Of a stretch of DNA of 22,263 nt, positions 7,533-13,037 are shown one piece after another. The position numbers were made by a program, and so were the translations under genes. Below the pieces are notes generated by a model, which was not told the origin of the DNA, made no database searches, and saw only the letters and a list, made by a program, of their open reading frames with translations. The stretch comes from a virus: positions 1 to 22,263 of IMG/VR virus record IMGVR_UViG_3300010883_005498; one strand, 5' to 3'. The first letter of the stretch is position 1. Every line of letters starts with the position of its first letter.

Positions 7533-7561
7533 TTGACAAACCCTGTAAACCTTGTTATAAT
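7533..7561 (+). promoter_or_regulatory. strong sigma70-type promoter, shared phage family (copy 2)
   Basis: TTGACA (7533-7538) and TATAAT (7556-7561) are 17 bases apart in the gap after 7524. The spacer begins AACCCTGT and ends CTTGT, as in the other two copies. The predicted start is near 7568, giving a short leader with an AAAGGAAAG ribosome binding site before the ATG at 7593. Confidence 0.9.
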
Positions 7562-7592
7562 AATAACATAAACTAAAGAAAGGAAAGAAATT

Positions 7593-8012
7593 ATGGCGTA
7601 TGTATCTCAAGAAGACAAGAAAGAACTCTCTGTTGAAGTTAAGAAAGTCTGTAAAAAGTATGGATTTAAAGTGAGTTTAGGTGTCAGACATCATAGTACT
7701 CTCGTTGCGAAAGTGAAGGGTGCAAGACAAGTTTTAGAGGGATACTGTGCAGAACAGATGACCCCTAGAAAAGTAGAGAAGAGGGAGTTTTACGGTTATA
7801 AGTTCAACCCTGCGACTGTTCTAGAAGAGTCTGCAAAGTGGGGTCACGATGTGAACCTTCACTGGTTGGAAGAGAACTACTGTCCTACTGGAGTTAAGTT
7901 CTTACAAGAATTAAAGTCTGCGATGGAAGGAGAAAAATTCTTCTGTGAAGATGATTCAATGACCGACTACTTCCACAGAAGTCACTACGTTGACGTTAGA
8001 TTATTTGCATAA
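7593..8012 (+). CDS. LPD29-like phage protein
   Basis: This 139-aa protein begins MAYVSQEDKKELSVEVKKV with a basic VRHHSTLVAKVKG segment, followed later by NLHWLEENY and near the end by SMTDYFHRSHYVDVRLF. This order resembles the LPD29 domain (large polyvalent-protein associated domain 29), seen alone in many phages and inside large plasmid or phage proteins; its biochemical role is not known to me. An AAAGGAAAG ribosome binding site precedes the ATG and a consensus promoter lies just upstream, so it is probably highly expressed early. The next small gene follows after 9 bases. I am confident it is a gene; the family name is by pattern only. Confidence 0.8.
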   Translation: MAYVSQEDKKELSVEVKKVCKKYGFKVSLGVRHHSTLVAKVKGARQVLEGYCAEQMTPRKVEKREFYGYKFNPATVLEESAKWGHDVNLHWLEENYCPTGVKFLQELKSAMEGEKFFCEDDSMTDYFHRSHYVDVRLFA

Positions 8013-8021
8013 GGAAAAGAT

Positions 8022-8177
8022 ATGGGAATGTTAGAAGAATACTTTGAATTTTTGGATGACTTGAGAGAGTCTGGTGAAATCAACATGTTTGGTGCCGCAA
8101 AGGTACTACAAGAAACGTTTGGTTTGGTCAAGTATGAATCAAGAGACATCGTCTCTGCGTGGATGGAACAATTTTAA
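8022..8177 (+). CDS. 51-aa conserved small phage protein
   Basis: The ATG at 8022 follows the previous stop by 9 bases with AAGGAAAAG as ribosome binding site, and the frame closes at TAA 8175-8177. The product reads MGMLEEYFEFLDDLRESG, then INMFGAAKVLQETFGL and a C-terminal helix ending SAWMEQF. This arrangement (FLDxLRxSG...NMFGA...LQ..FGL) recurs in small proteins of marine phages. It is predicted to be an all-helical, acidic domain. No activity is known to me. A start two codons later (second Met) is possible but further from the ribosome binding site. Confidence 0.8.
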   Translation: MGMLEEYFEFLDDLRESGEINMFGAAKVLQETFGLVKYESRDIVSAWMEQF

Positions 8178-8183
8178 ATGAGT

Positions 8184-8199
8184 TATATATAATATTAAG
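8184..8199 (+). repeat. 16-bp leader repeat, copy 1
   Basis: TATATATAATATTAAG lies directly before the gene at 8212 and recurs without mismatch before the gene at 8432. It contains TATAAT (8188-8193) but has no good -35 box, and runs into an AAGGA ribosome binding site. It could be a promoter of another class or a shared translation-start leader. Confidence 0.7.
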
Positions 8200-8211
8200 G
8201 AAAACAATTTC

Positions 8212-8394
8212 ATGATTACACGAGAAGAAGTTGAACAGAAAGCAGTTGCAATCAAAGAAATGATTGCGGGTGCGGAAAAGCTACTTGTGGCTTCACAAGA
8301 AACTGGTAATGAAGAAGGTGTCGCTGCTGCGACATATCTAGTCGTTGAATATGAACAAATGTTGAAAGAATTTTGTTCATATTATAGCATCTAG
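8212..8394 (+). CDS. small helical acidic protein (60 aa), unknown
   Basis: The gene lies behind copy 1 of the 16-bp leader repeat with AAGGAAAA as ribosome binding site. The product is rich in Glu, Ala and Lys, looks like two helices joined at an ETGNEEG turn (about residues 30-36), and ends CSYYSI. There is no transmembrane segment or metal motif. Such small helical proteins in early phage blocks often bind host proteins, but nothing here shows a partner. Coding status rests on the ribosome binding site, a clean frame and fit in the gap. Confidence 0.7.
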   Translation: MITREEVEQKAVAIKEMIAGAEKLLVASQETGNEEGVAAATYLVVEYEQMLKEFCSYYSI

Positions 8395-8407
8395 AGAATC
8401 TTTTTCA

Positions 8408-8423
8408 TATATATAATATTAAG
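8408..8423 (+). repeat. 16-bp leader repeat, copy 2
   Basis: An exact second copy of TATATATAATATTAAG lies 9 bases before the ATG at 8432, with AGAGGAAAA following as the ribosome binding site. The two copies are 224 bases apart in the same orientation and the same position relative to a start codon. Confidence 0.7.
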
Positions 8424-8431
8424 AGGAAAAT

Positions 8432-8854
8432 ATGCAGAAAGAAGTATTCGAAATCTTTGAAGATTTCACGAAACTCAAACAACGGAAAGACAAAGTAGCT
8501 TTCCTAAAAGAACAAGGGACATTGTACCCTGCCGTCAAAGACATAGTCCGTGGTGCATTCGACCCCCGACTAAAGTTCGTCTTACCCGAAGGAAAACCAC
8601 CTTACTCCCCAAACAGACCTGAGTCTGTGCCATCATCACTGAGAAAACTGCACAAACAGTTCGGTGACTATGTGGAAGGTGCAAGGTCAACCGCAATGGG
8701 TAAAATTAAAAGAGAAACAAGATTCATTCAACTATTAGAGAGTATCCATGCAGAGGATGCCCTAATCGTATTGGATATGGTGGCAAAGAAACCACCTGTA
8801 AAAGGATTGACGAAAAAGATAGTAGAGGAGGCATTCCCGAACCTATTGTCTTAG
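8432..8854 (+). CDS. DUF6433-like conserved phage protein
   Basis: This 140-aa protein has the landmarks of a family found across marine T4-like phages: an N-terminal helix (VFEIFEDFTKLKQRKDKVAFLKE), then VKDIVRGAFDPRLKFVLPEGKPPY, a KIKRETRFIQLLESIHAEDA core and a KGLTKKIVEEAFPNL end. I match it to DUF6433 by memory of the pattern. No catalytic motif is evident. It follows the second leader repeat and a GAGGAAAA ribosome binding site, ending the block of small genes that starts at 7300. The family name is moderately sure; function is unknown. Confidence 0.82.
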   Translation: MQKEVFEIFEDFTKLKQRKDKVAFLKEQGTLYPAVKDIVRGAFDPRLKFVLPEGKPPYSPNRPESVPSSLRKLHKQFGDYVEGARSTAMGKIKRETRFIQLLESIHAEDALIVLDMVAKKPPVKGLTKKIVEEAFPNLLS

Positions 8855-8908
8855 TACTTTGTTATGTTGTTACGCTAAACTCACAACAACAACCCGTAAG
8901 GAGCAAAT

Positions 8909-9085
8909 ATGCCAAGAAACCAAATAGAACGTTTAAAGAATGATAGTCGAGAACTTGATAACTACATCCACCGTCTCAAGAAGAAGGGAAGAGACAACCT
9001 TGCTCATAAGTTATCGATTAAAAAATCATTCTTAAATCAGACTATTACCGAGTACGAAAATTTGGACACTCAAATTCTAGCATAA
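8909..9085 (+). CDS. 58-aa basic coiled-coil protein
   Basis: The ATG at 8909 has a strong AAGGAG ribosome binding site, and the frame closes at TAA 9083-9085. The product is basic and rich in Lys, Arg, Leu and Asn (MPRNQIERLKNDSRELDNY, IHRLKKKGRDN, later SFLNQTITEYENLD), with heptad-like spacing of Leu/Ile that suggests one or two helices forming a hairpin or coiled coil. Comparable short coiled-coil proteins occur between early genes of marine phages. No function is known to me. It is separated from panD by a 66-base gap holding a hairpin. Confidence 0.75.
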   Translation: MPRNQIERLKNDSRELDNYIHRLKKKGRDNLAHKLSIKKSFLNQTITEYENLDTQILA

Positions 9086-9109
9086 AAAGGTAGGTGGTTA
9101 AATCTCGTG

Positions 9110-9130
9110 GGGGGTGCGTAATGCACCCTC
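9110..9130 (+). promoter_or_regulatory. hairpin in the panD leader
   Basis: GGGGGTGC (9110-9117) and GCACCCTC (9123-9130) can pair over 8 bp, including one G-U, around a GTAAT loop. It ends 21 bases before the panD ATG. There is no T run behind it, so terminator function is unlikely; an mRNA-stability or translational control element is more plausible. Confidence 0.5.
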
Positions 9131-9151
9131 AACGTCAATGGAATTATTATT

Positions 9152-9478
9152 ATGATAACAATGCTAAAATCCAAAATCCACGGTGCTACAGTCACGCAAT
9201 GTGACTTACATTATGAAGGTTCAATCAAAATTGACCGCAACTGGATGAAAAAAGTCGGTATACTCCCCAACGAACAAGTAGATGTTGTCAACCTAAATAC
9301 AGGTGGACGATGGACAACCTATGCAATTGAAGGTTCTGTTGCAGAGATAGGTGTCAATGGTGCGGGTGCAAGACTTGCCGTAGAAGGTGACGAACTAATC
9401 ATCATGGCGTATTCTTTAATGTCCCCGTTAAAAGCGAAATGGTTAACCCCAAAAATACTTATCCCAAAGGATTTATAA
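9152..9478 (+). CDS. panD: aspartate 1-decarboxylase proenzyme
   Basis: This 108-aa protein reads along the whole E. coli PanD. PanD decarboxylates L-aspartate to beta-alanine, the precursor joined to pantoate to make pantothenate and hence CoA. The pyruvoyl precursor site is intact: HYEGS, with G23-S24 as the self-cleavage point and S24 becoming the pyruvoyl group. K8, H10, Y21, R53, T56, Y57 and the VNGAGA segment (N69) match the known active-site and binding residues. The protein is about 18 residues shorter than E. coli PanD, the loss being at the C-terminal tail outside the catalytic core. The ribosome binding site is weak (TGGAA), with a hairpin upstream. The TAA overlaps the next ATG (TAATG). 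As a phage-borne metabolic gene it is unexpected; homology is clear, activity is inferred. Confidence 0.93.
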   Translation: MITMLKSKIHGATVTQCDLHYEGSIKIDRNWMKKVGILPNEQVDVVNLNTGGRWTTYAIEGSVAEIGVNGAGARLAVEGDELIIMAYSLMSPLKAKWLTPKILIPKDL

Positions 9479-9714
9479 TGCCTCTATATACAATCGTAAA
9501 TAAAAAAACTAAGAGAACACAAACAATGATGTGTTCTTACGTTTCTCTTGAAGAAAAGTTGAAAGAACTAGGAGATGAGTGGAGTCAAGAAATTGGTGCT
9601 CCTGCCATAGTATCTACAACTGGTAATGTTGTTAACAAAACAAGTAGTGATTGGAAGAATCACTTGTCAAATATTCAGAAAGGTGCGGGTAGAGGGAGTA
9701 ATATCAAGACATGA
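9478..9714 (+). CDS. FmdB-like small phage protein without zinc cysteines
   Basis: I take the ATG at 9478, which overlaps the panD stop (TAATG) and has AAAGGA upstream, rather than an earlier in-frame ATG inside panD. The 78-aa product starts MPLYTIVNKKTKR and has a central IGAPAIVS segment and a C-terminal SDWKNHLSNIQKGAGRGS. This order resembles the phage version of FmdB-type proteins (MPxYxF... at the start, later SAPAIV, later xxWxxxLxxI). The CxxC zinc knuckles of bacterial FmdB are absent; the only cysteine is C19. Phage versions are often found near phoH in marine T4-like genomes. The function is unknown. Confidence 0.75.
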   Translation: MPLYTIVNKKTKRTQTMMCSYVSLEEKLKELGDEWSQEIGAPAIVSTTGNVVNKTSSDWKNHLSNIQKGAGRGSNIKT

Positions 9715-10397
9715 CAATGAAGCGTCTCAAGATAGACCATTTACATACATACGATGCAATAACATCTAATCAACAAATTGCATACGAAGCATTCAAAGAC
9801 GGAGACCATCTGGTTCTCTGTGGTTCTGCGGGTACTGGTAAAACCTTTGTTGGTATGTACCTTGCACTACAGGATGTCCTTGATAAGTCGTATGACCAAG
9901 AGAAACTTGTCATTGTAAGAAGTGTTGTTCCTACCAGAGAGATGGGTTTTTTGCCTGGCAGTGTTGAAGAAAAGATTGCTACCTATGTTGCACCCTATAA
10001 ATCAATTGCAACCGAACTCTTTAATGAGAAGATGGCATATGAGAATCTAGAACAACAAGGAATTATTGAGTTTGTATCAACATCGTTTATACGTGGTACA
10101 ACTCTAGATAACTGTATAGTGTTGGTTGATGAGATGCAGAATCTCACCTTCCATGAACTAGACAGTATCATTACAAGGGTGGGTAAGAATAGTCGTATTA
10201 TCTTCTCTGGTGATTATTATCAGTCTGACCTGAAGTCCAGTTCAGATAAAAAAGGTATCCTTGACTTCATGAACATCATGGAAGTCATGAATCACTTTAC
10301 AACCGTGGAATTTGGATGGGCGGACATCGTTCGTTCGGACTTTGTCAGAGACTATATAATGACAAAAGAAATGGTTGAACGAGGAAACATTAAATGA
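9711..10397 (+). CDS. phoH: PhoH-like P-loop ATPase
   Basis: This 228-aa protein carries a Walker A motif (G38-SAGTGKT-45), an LVIVRSVVPTREMGFLPG stretch characteristic of PhoH, a Walker B motif (VLVDE, 137-141) followed by MQN, and a sensor-like IIFSGDYYQSD segment near 163-173. It is a complete stand-alone PhoH domain of the length usual in marine phages. PhoH proteins bind and hydrolyse ATP and have been linked to RNA metabolism; the link to phosphate starvation seen in bacteria is not established for phages. The ATG overlaps the preceding TGA by three bases (ATGA). A second Met (M3) at 9717 could be the true start, and neither has a strong ribosome binding site. Confidence 0.95.
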   Translation: MTMKRLKIDHLHTYDAITSNQQIAYEAFKDGDHLVLCGSAGTGKTFVGMYLALQDVLDKSYDQEKLVIVRSVVPTREMGFLPGSVEEKIATYVAPYKSIATELFNEKMAYENLEQQGIIEFVSTSFIRGTTLDNCIVLVDEMQNLTFHELDSIITRVGKNSRIIFSGDYYQSDLKSSSDKKGILDFMNIMEVMNHFTTVEFGWADIVRSDFVRDYIMTKEMVERGNIK

Positions 10398-10433
10398 TAG
10401 ATAATAACATCTGTCAAATTTAGGAGAAGTACC

Positions 10434-10577
10434 ATGTGGGCATTCATATTAATCGCTTTACTTATCGGCTCAGCTAGCAACAAACAACTAACAGAAAAAT
10501 GCGAAAAGGAAGTTAAAACCAATATCGCAGATAGTATGTACGAGTGTACAAATTACTATCGTACTAGGTTAAAGTAA
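10434..10577 (+). CDS. 47-aa membrane-anchored or secreted peptide next to the endolysin
   Basis: The ATG at 10434 has a good AGGAG site 7 bases upstream, and the frame ends at TAA 10575-10577, one base before the endolysin ATG. The N terminus MWAFILIALLIGSAS is a signal peptide or single membrane segment; after it comes a charged region with two cysteines (C24 and C39) that could form a disulfide outside the cytoplasm. Size, topology and position before a lysis enzyme make a lysis helper (antiholin, spanin-like or endolysin regulator) plausible, but there is no lipobox and no family match that I recognise. It could also be a superinfection-exclusion peptide. Confidence 0.7.
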   Translation: MWAFILIALLIGSASNKQLTEKCEKEVKTNIADSMYECTNYYRTRLK

Positions 10578-10578
10578 G

Positions 10579-11043
10579 ATGAAATTAAGTAAAAACTTCA
10601 CACTCAAAGAGTTCACAAAGTCTATGACTGCGACTCGATTGGGTATCGACAACACACCACAGGGCGAACATCTAGTAGCGGCACAAGAGTTATTCACTCA
10701 AGTCGTTCAACATGTTCGAGACCACTTCGGTATCACCCGTATCAATTCGGGTTACCGTTCTCCTGCACTGAACCAATCCGTGGGTGGTTCTTCAAACTCA
10801 CAACATTGTAAGGGTCAAGCAGTTGACTTGGAATGTGATAAGGCGGATAACCTTGTTGTTGCACAATGGATTAGGGACAACCTAGAGTTTGACCAAATCA
10901 TCTCAGAGTTCTATGTTGAAGGTGACCCCTCTTCGGGTTGGGTTCATGTGACATATGTGAGTCCTGAAGAGAACCGTAAGAAGTGTTTGACCGCATCACG
11001 AGTAAATGGTAAGACACATTATTCGGTTGGTCTGCCTGAGTGA
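10579..11043 (+). CDS. endolysin, M15 family peptidase
   Basis: This 154-aa protein is a peptidase M15 domain of the VanY/Ply type that cuts peptide cross-links in peptidoglycan. Zinc ligands are readable: H76 and D83 in SSNSQHCKGQAVDLE (the SxHxxGxAxD motif) and H123 in SGWVHVTY. The preceding INSGYRSPALN segment is the usual substrate-binding strand, and E110 (ISEFYVE) is placed for the catalytic base. There is no signal peptide, so release through a holin is expected; the 3-TM holin candidate lies far upstream at 1131-1592. It follows the small membrane peptide by one base, and its stop overlaps the GTG of the next gene. It may instead be a virion-borne lysin, but the domain is clear. Confidence 0.88.
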   Translation: MKLSKNFTLKEFTKSMTATRLGIDNTPQGEHLVAAQELFTQVVQHVRDHFGITRINSGYRSPALNQSVGGSSNSQHCKGQAVDLECDKADNLVVAQWIRDNLEFDQIISEFYVEGDPSSGWVHVTYVSPEENRKKCLTASRVNGKTHYSVGLPE

Positions 11044-11543
11044 AACATGTACAGGTGTTTGCAATAGACAATTTTGACAGTCTACAGAAAGAAGCACTAT
11101 TACAAATACCTGTAAGTAACGAACCTGTCTATGGGGACTATGATGTTCATGGAGACCCTACGAAATGGGACTTCGATTCTAAACCATATTCCGATGTTAC
11201 TAGACGAATAATTACCCCTGCAATCAGTAAGTATTGCAAATCGTGGGAATGTATTTCCTGTGCATTAAATACTCTGTGGTATCATGTATATAATAAAGGT
11301 GGCAGTTATATGTCACACACCCACACTCTAGCAAATATGACTGGGGTGATACACTTGTTATTAGAAGATGAAAGAGACTGTACTACTATAGTCGGTTATG
11401 ACGGAAAAATAAAAGAAGGTGAAGTTGTATTATTCCCATCGATGACACCACACAAATCAAATCCAGTTCATGGGAAGAAAATCATTATCGGTTTTAATTG
11501 GGACATGTATTCGGATATGAAAACAGGCGAGGAAGTACAGTGA
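11040..11543 (+). CDS. 2OG-Fe(II) oxygenase-like protein
   Basis: The GTG start at 11040 shares bases with the endolysin TGA (GTGA), giving a 167-aa protein. The N-terminal half is variable. The C-terminal half is a jelly-roll dioxygenase core: H93-T-H95 after SYMS, a TGVIHLLLED strand, GEVVLFPSMTPH with H138 as distal iron ligand, then K147 and IIIGFNWD, where the 2-oxoglutarate-binding residue is expected. The same features occur in the cut gene at the start of the window, so the phage carries at least two. These enzymes hydroxylate diverse substrates; next to glycosyltransferases a sugar or protein target is possible. Its TGA overlaps the GTG of the glycosyltransferase gene, implying coupled translation. 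Confidence 0.7.
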   Translation: MKHVQVFAIDNFDSLQKEALLQIPVSNEPVYGDYDVHGDPTKWDFDSKPYSDVTRRIITPAISKYCKSWECISCALNTLWYHVYNKGGSYMSHTHTLANMTGVIHLLLEDERDCTTIVGYDGKIKEGEVVLFPSMTPHKSNPVHGKKIIIGFNWDMYSDMKTGEEVQ

Positions 11544-12370
11544 ATTTAATATTTCAATACATGATAACAAACGAGGAGACCGAGAAACGGGCTCCAGTTC
11601 CACAATATCCACAAGGTACTAGGTCAGAACTCTATCGTGTAACGGGTGACCTATCCGCAAAGTCGTTTCAAATCTATGCGGATAAGATTGGATGTAAACA
11701 CCAATACTCGACAAAACAAGTATTCACCGAAGGTAAGGTTGGGTCAACTGTGTTGCTCTATGAATGCCTACGTATCATCTATGACCCTATTTACGAACAA
11801 TTTGACAAGATTGCATTCATTGATACTGATATCATCTGTAACACCGAAGAGAACATCTTTGATGAAACTGGTGATTATGAGATTACAGGTGTTCTTGAAT
11901 CTGAAATACGTACTGGTAAAGACGGTGGATACAATACTTGGGATTTCAGTAAGAAGACAAGAGATGCACTGGTAACCAAGTATAAGCGTAATGGTATCCC
12001 ATGTGTCCCCACAGAACCCCCATATCGTCCCTCCTGTATCGCTACCTTTAATACTGGTGTCATGGTATGGACTAAAGAAGCACGTATGAAAGCACGTGAG
12101 AAATTTGATGATTGGTACGAATACATGTCAGATGGGGACAAACACGGTGACCCGTTTTGGATTAACAATGACCAACCATGGTTATCTGGACAGATAATGA
12201 AACACGGATTAACGTGGCAAAGTATCGAACAGAAATGGAATGACACACCTACCCATTGGCCAGATGACAGAGGATATGACATGAATTTCCTCCATTATAC
12301 TGGGGGTGGTAATAAGGTTGTTATGTTGGAAGACTATAAAAAAGGTAAATTTAAGTACTTAAAAGCTTGA
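11540..12370 (+). CDS. glycosyltransferase, GT-A fold (GT8-like)
   Basis: I choose the GTG at 11540: it overlaps the previous TGA and has GAGGAAG at the right distance, whereas the earlier in-frame ATG at 11498 lies inside the oxygenase and adds unrelated residues. The 276-aa protein has the DxD metal/nucleotide-sugar motif (D95-T-D97 after IAF), a FNTGVMVW segment (N171-T-G) that positions the sugar, NNDQPWL (D211) and a C-terminal LHYTGGGNK with H252, as in retaining GT8-type enzymes. It shares this layout with the protein at 17303-18094. Donor and acceptor are unknown. A phage promoter overlaps its stop codon, so the next gene is separately controlled. Confidence 0.82.
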   Translation: MNLIFQYMITNEETEKRAPVPQYPQGTRSELYRVTGDLSAKSFQIYADKIGCKHQYSTKQVFTEGKVGSTVLLYECLRIIYDPIYEQFDKIAFIDTDIICNTEENIFDETGDYEITGVLESEIRTGKDGGYNTWDFSKKTRDALVTKYKRNGIPCVPTEPPYRPSCIATFNTGVMVWTKEARMKAREKFDDWYEYMSDGDKHGDPFWINNDQPWLSGQIMKHGLTWQSIEQKWNDTPTHWPDDRGYDMNFLHYTGGGNKVVMLEDYKKGKFKYLKA

Positions 12371-12395
12371 CAAACCCAGTGTTTCTTGTTATAAT
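12367..12395 (+). promoter_or_regulatory. strong sigma70-type promoter, shared phage family (copy 3)
   Basis: TTGACA (12367-12372) and TATAAT (12390-12395) have a 17-base spacer beginning AACCC and ending CTTGT, as in the copies at 7241 and 7533. The -35 box overlaps the stop codon of the glycosyltransferase. The transcript should start near 12402, which bears on the start codon of the next gene. Confidence 0.9.
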
Positions 12396-12440
12396 AACCA
12401 CATGAAGAAAGAAATACAACTACAACATAAGGAAGAAGAA

Positions 12441-13022
12441 GTGCTAAGTCAGTACCATAAGGTAATATTAACAGACGCAGATGGTGTTCTCCTGAACTGG
12501 GGTTACGCATTTGACGTGTGGATGACCGAGAAAGGTTACACCGCCAAAAGTAAATTAGAATACAATGTCGGTACGATATATGACATTGCACCAGAAGTAT
12601 CAAAAAGATTAGTCAGAGAGTTCAACGAATCTGCCCATATGGGTTTTGTACCTCCGTTAAGAGATGCAATGCAGTATGTCAGAAAGTTACACGAAGAACA
12701 CGGTTATGTGTTCCACTTGATTACTAGTATGAGTAAAGATGAGAACGCACAGAAACTAAGAACAATGAACATTAAGAAGTTGTTCGGTGAGACTGCATTC
12801 GTTAAATTCATCTATCTGGACACAGGTGCAGACAAGGATGAAGTCCTTGCACAGTACAAAGGAACAGGTTATACTTGGGTTGAGGACAAAGTTGAAAACG
12901 CAATTGCGGGTGACAAACAAGGTCTTGACTCAATTGTCATGGAACATGGATACAACATGGACAACCAAGACTATCCCCTAATGAAAAACTGGAAAGATGT
13001 GTACGAATACCTTGTAGGTTAA
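12441..13022 (+). CDS. HAD-superfamily phosphatase-like protein
   Basis: The frame also has an ATG at 12402, but that base is about where the transcript from the promoter at 12367-12395 should begin, so it would be leaderless. The GTG at 12441 has AAGGA 7 bases upstream and puts the catalytic motif at the usual distance from the N terminus; I prefer it (193 aa). HAD motif I is D12-A-D14-G-V-L-L-N-W, motif II is the ITSMS segment (about 96-100), followed by a lysine-bearing ADKDEV region (motif III) and WVEDKVENA (motif IV acid). Such enzymes dephosphorylate nucleotides or sugar phosphates. Placement before the carbamoyltransferase suggests a role in its pathway, but a 5'-nucleotidase is equally possible. 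Confidence 0.8.
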   Translation: MLSQYHKVILTDADGVLLNWGYAFDVWMTEKGYTAKSKLEYNVGTIYDIAPEVSKRLVREFNESAHMGFVPPLRDAMQYVRKLHEEHGYVFHLITSMSKDENAQKLRTMNIKKLFGETAFVKFIYLDTGADKDEVLAQYKGTGYTWVEDKVENAIAGDKQGLDSIVMEHGYNMDNQDYPLMKNWKDVYEYLVG

Positions 13023-13037
13023 CGTATATATAACTAC

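Noticed and set aside
8861-8890. Possible TGTTGT/ACAACA hairpin between 8854 and 8909
   Set aside because: Only six A/T-rich pairs and no T run; too weak to support a terminator or element.
9121-9204. Short frame starting at an ATG in the panD leader hairpin
   Set aside because: No ribosome binding site, overlaps panD out of frame, no recognisable product; too weak to call an upstream regulatory frame.
11498-11539. Longer N terminus for the glycosyltransferase at 11540
   Set aside because: The added residues belong to the 2OG oxygenase frame; the GTG at 11540 has a good GAGGAAG site and overlaps the stop as is usual in this genome.
11875-12282. 135-aa frame on the minus strand
   Set aside because: Antisense to the well-supported glycosyltransferase at 11540-12370, no promoter or ribosome binding site, composition rich in Ser/Cys/Pro as in a reverse-strand shadow.
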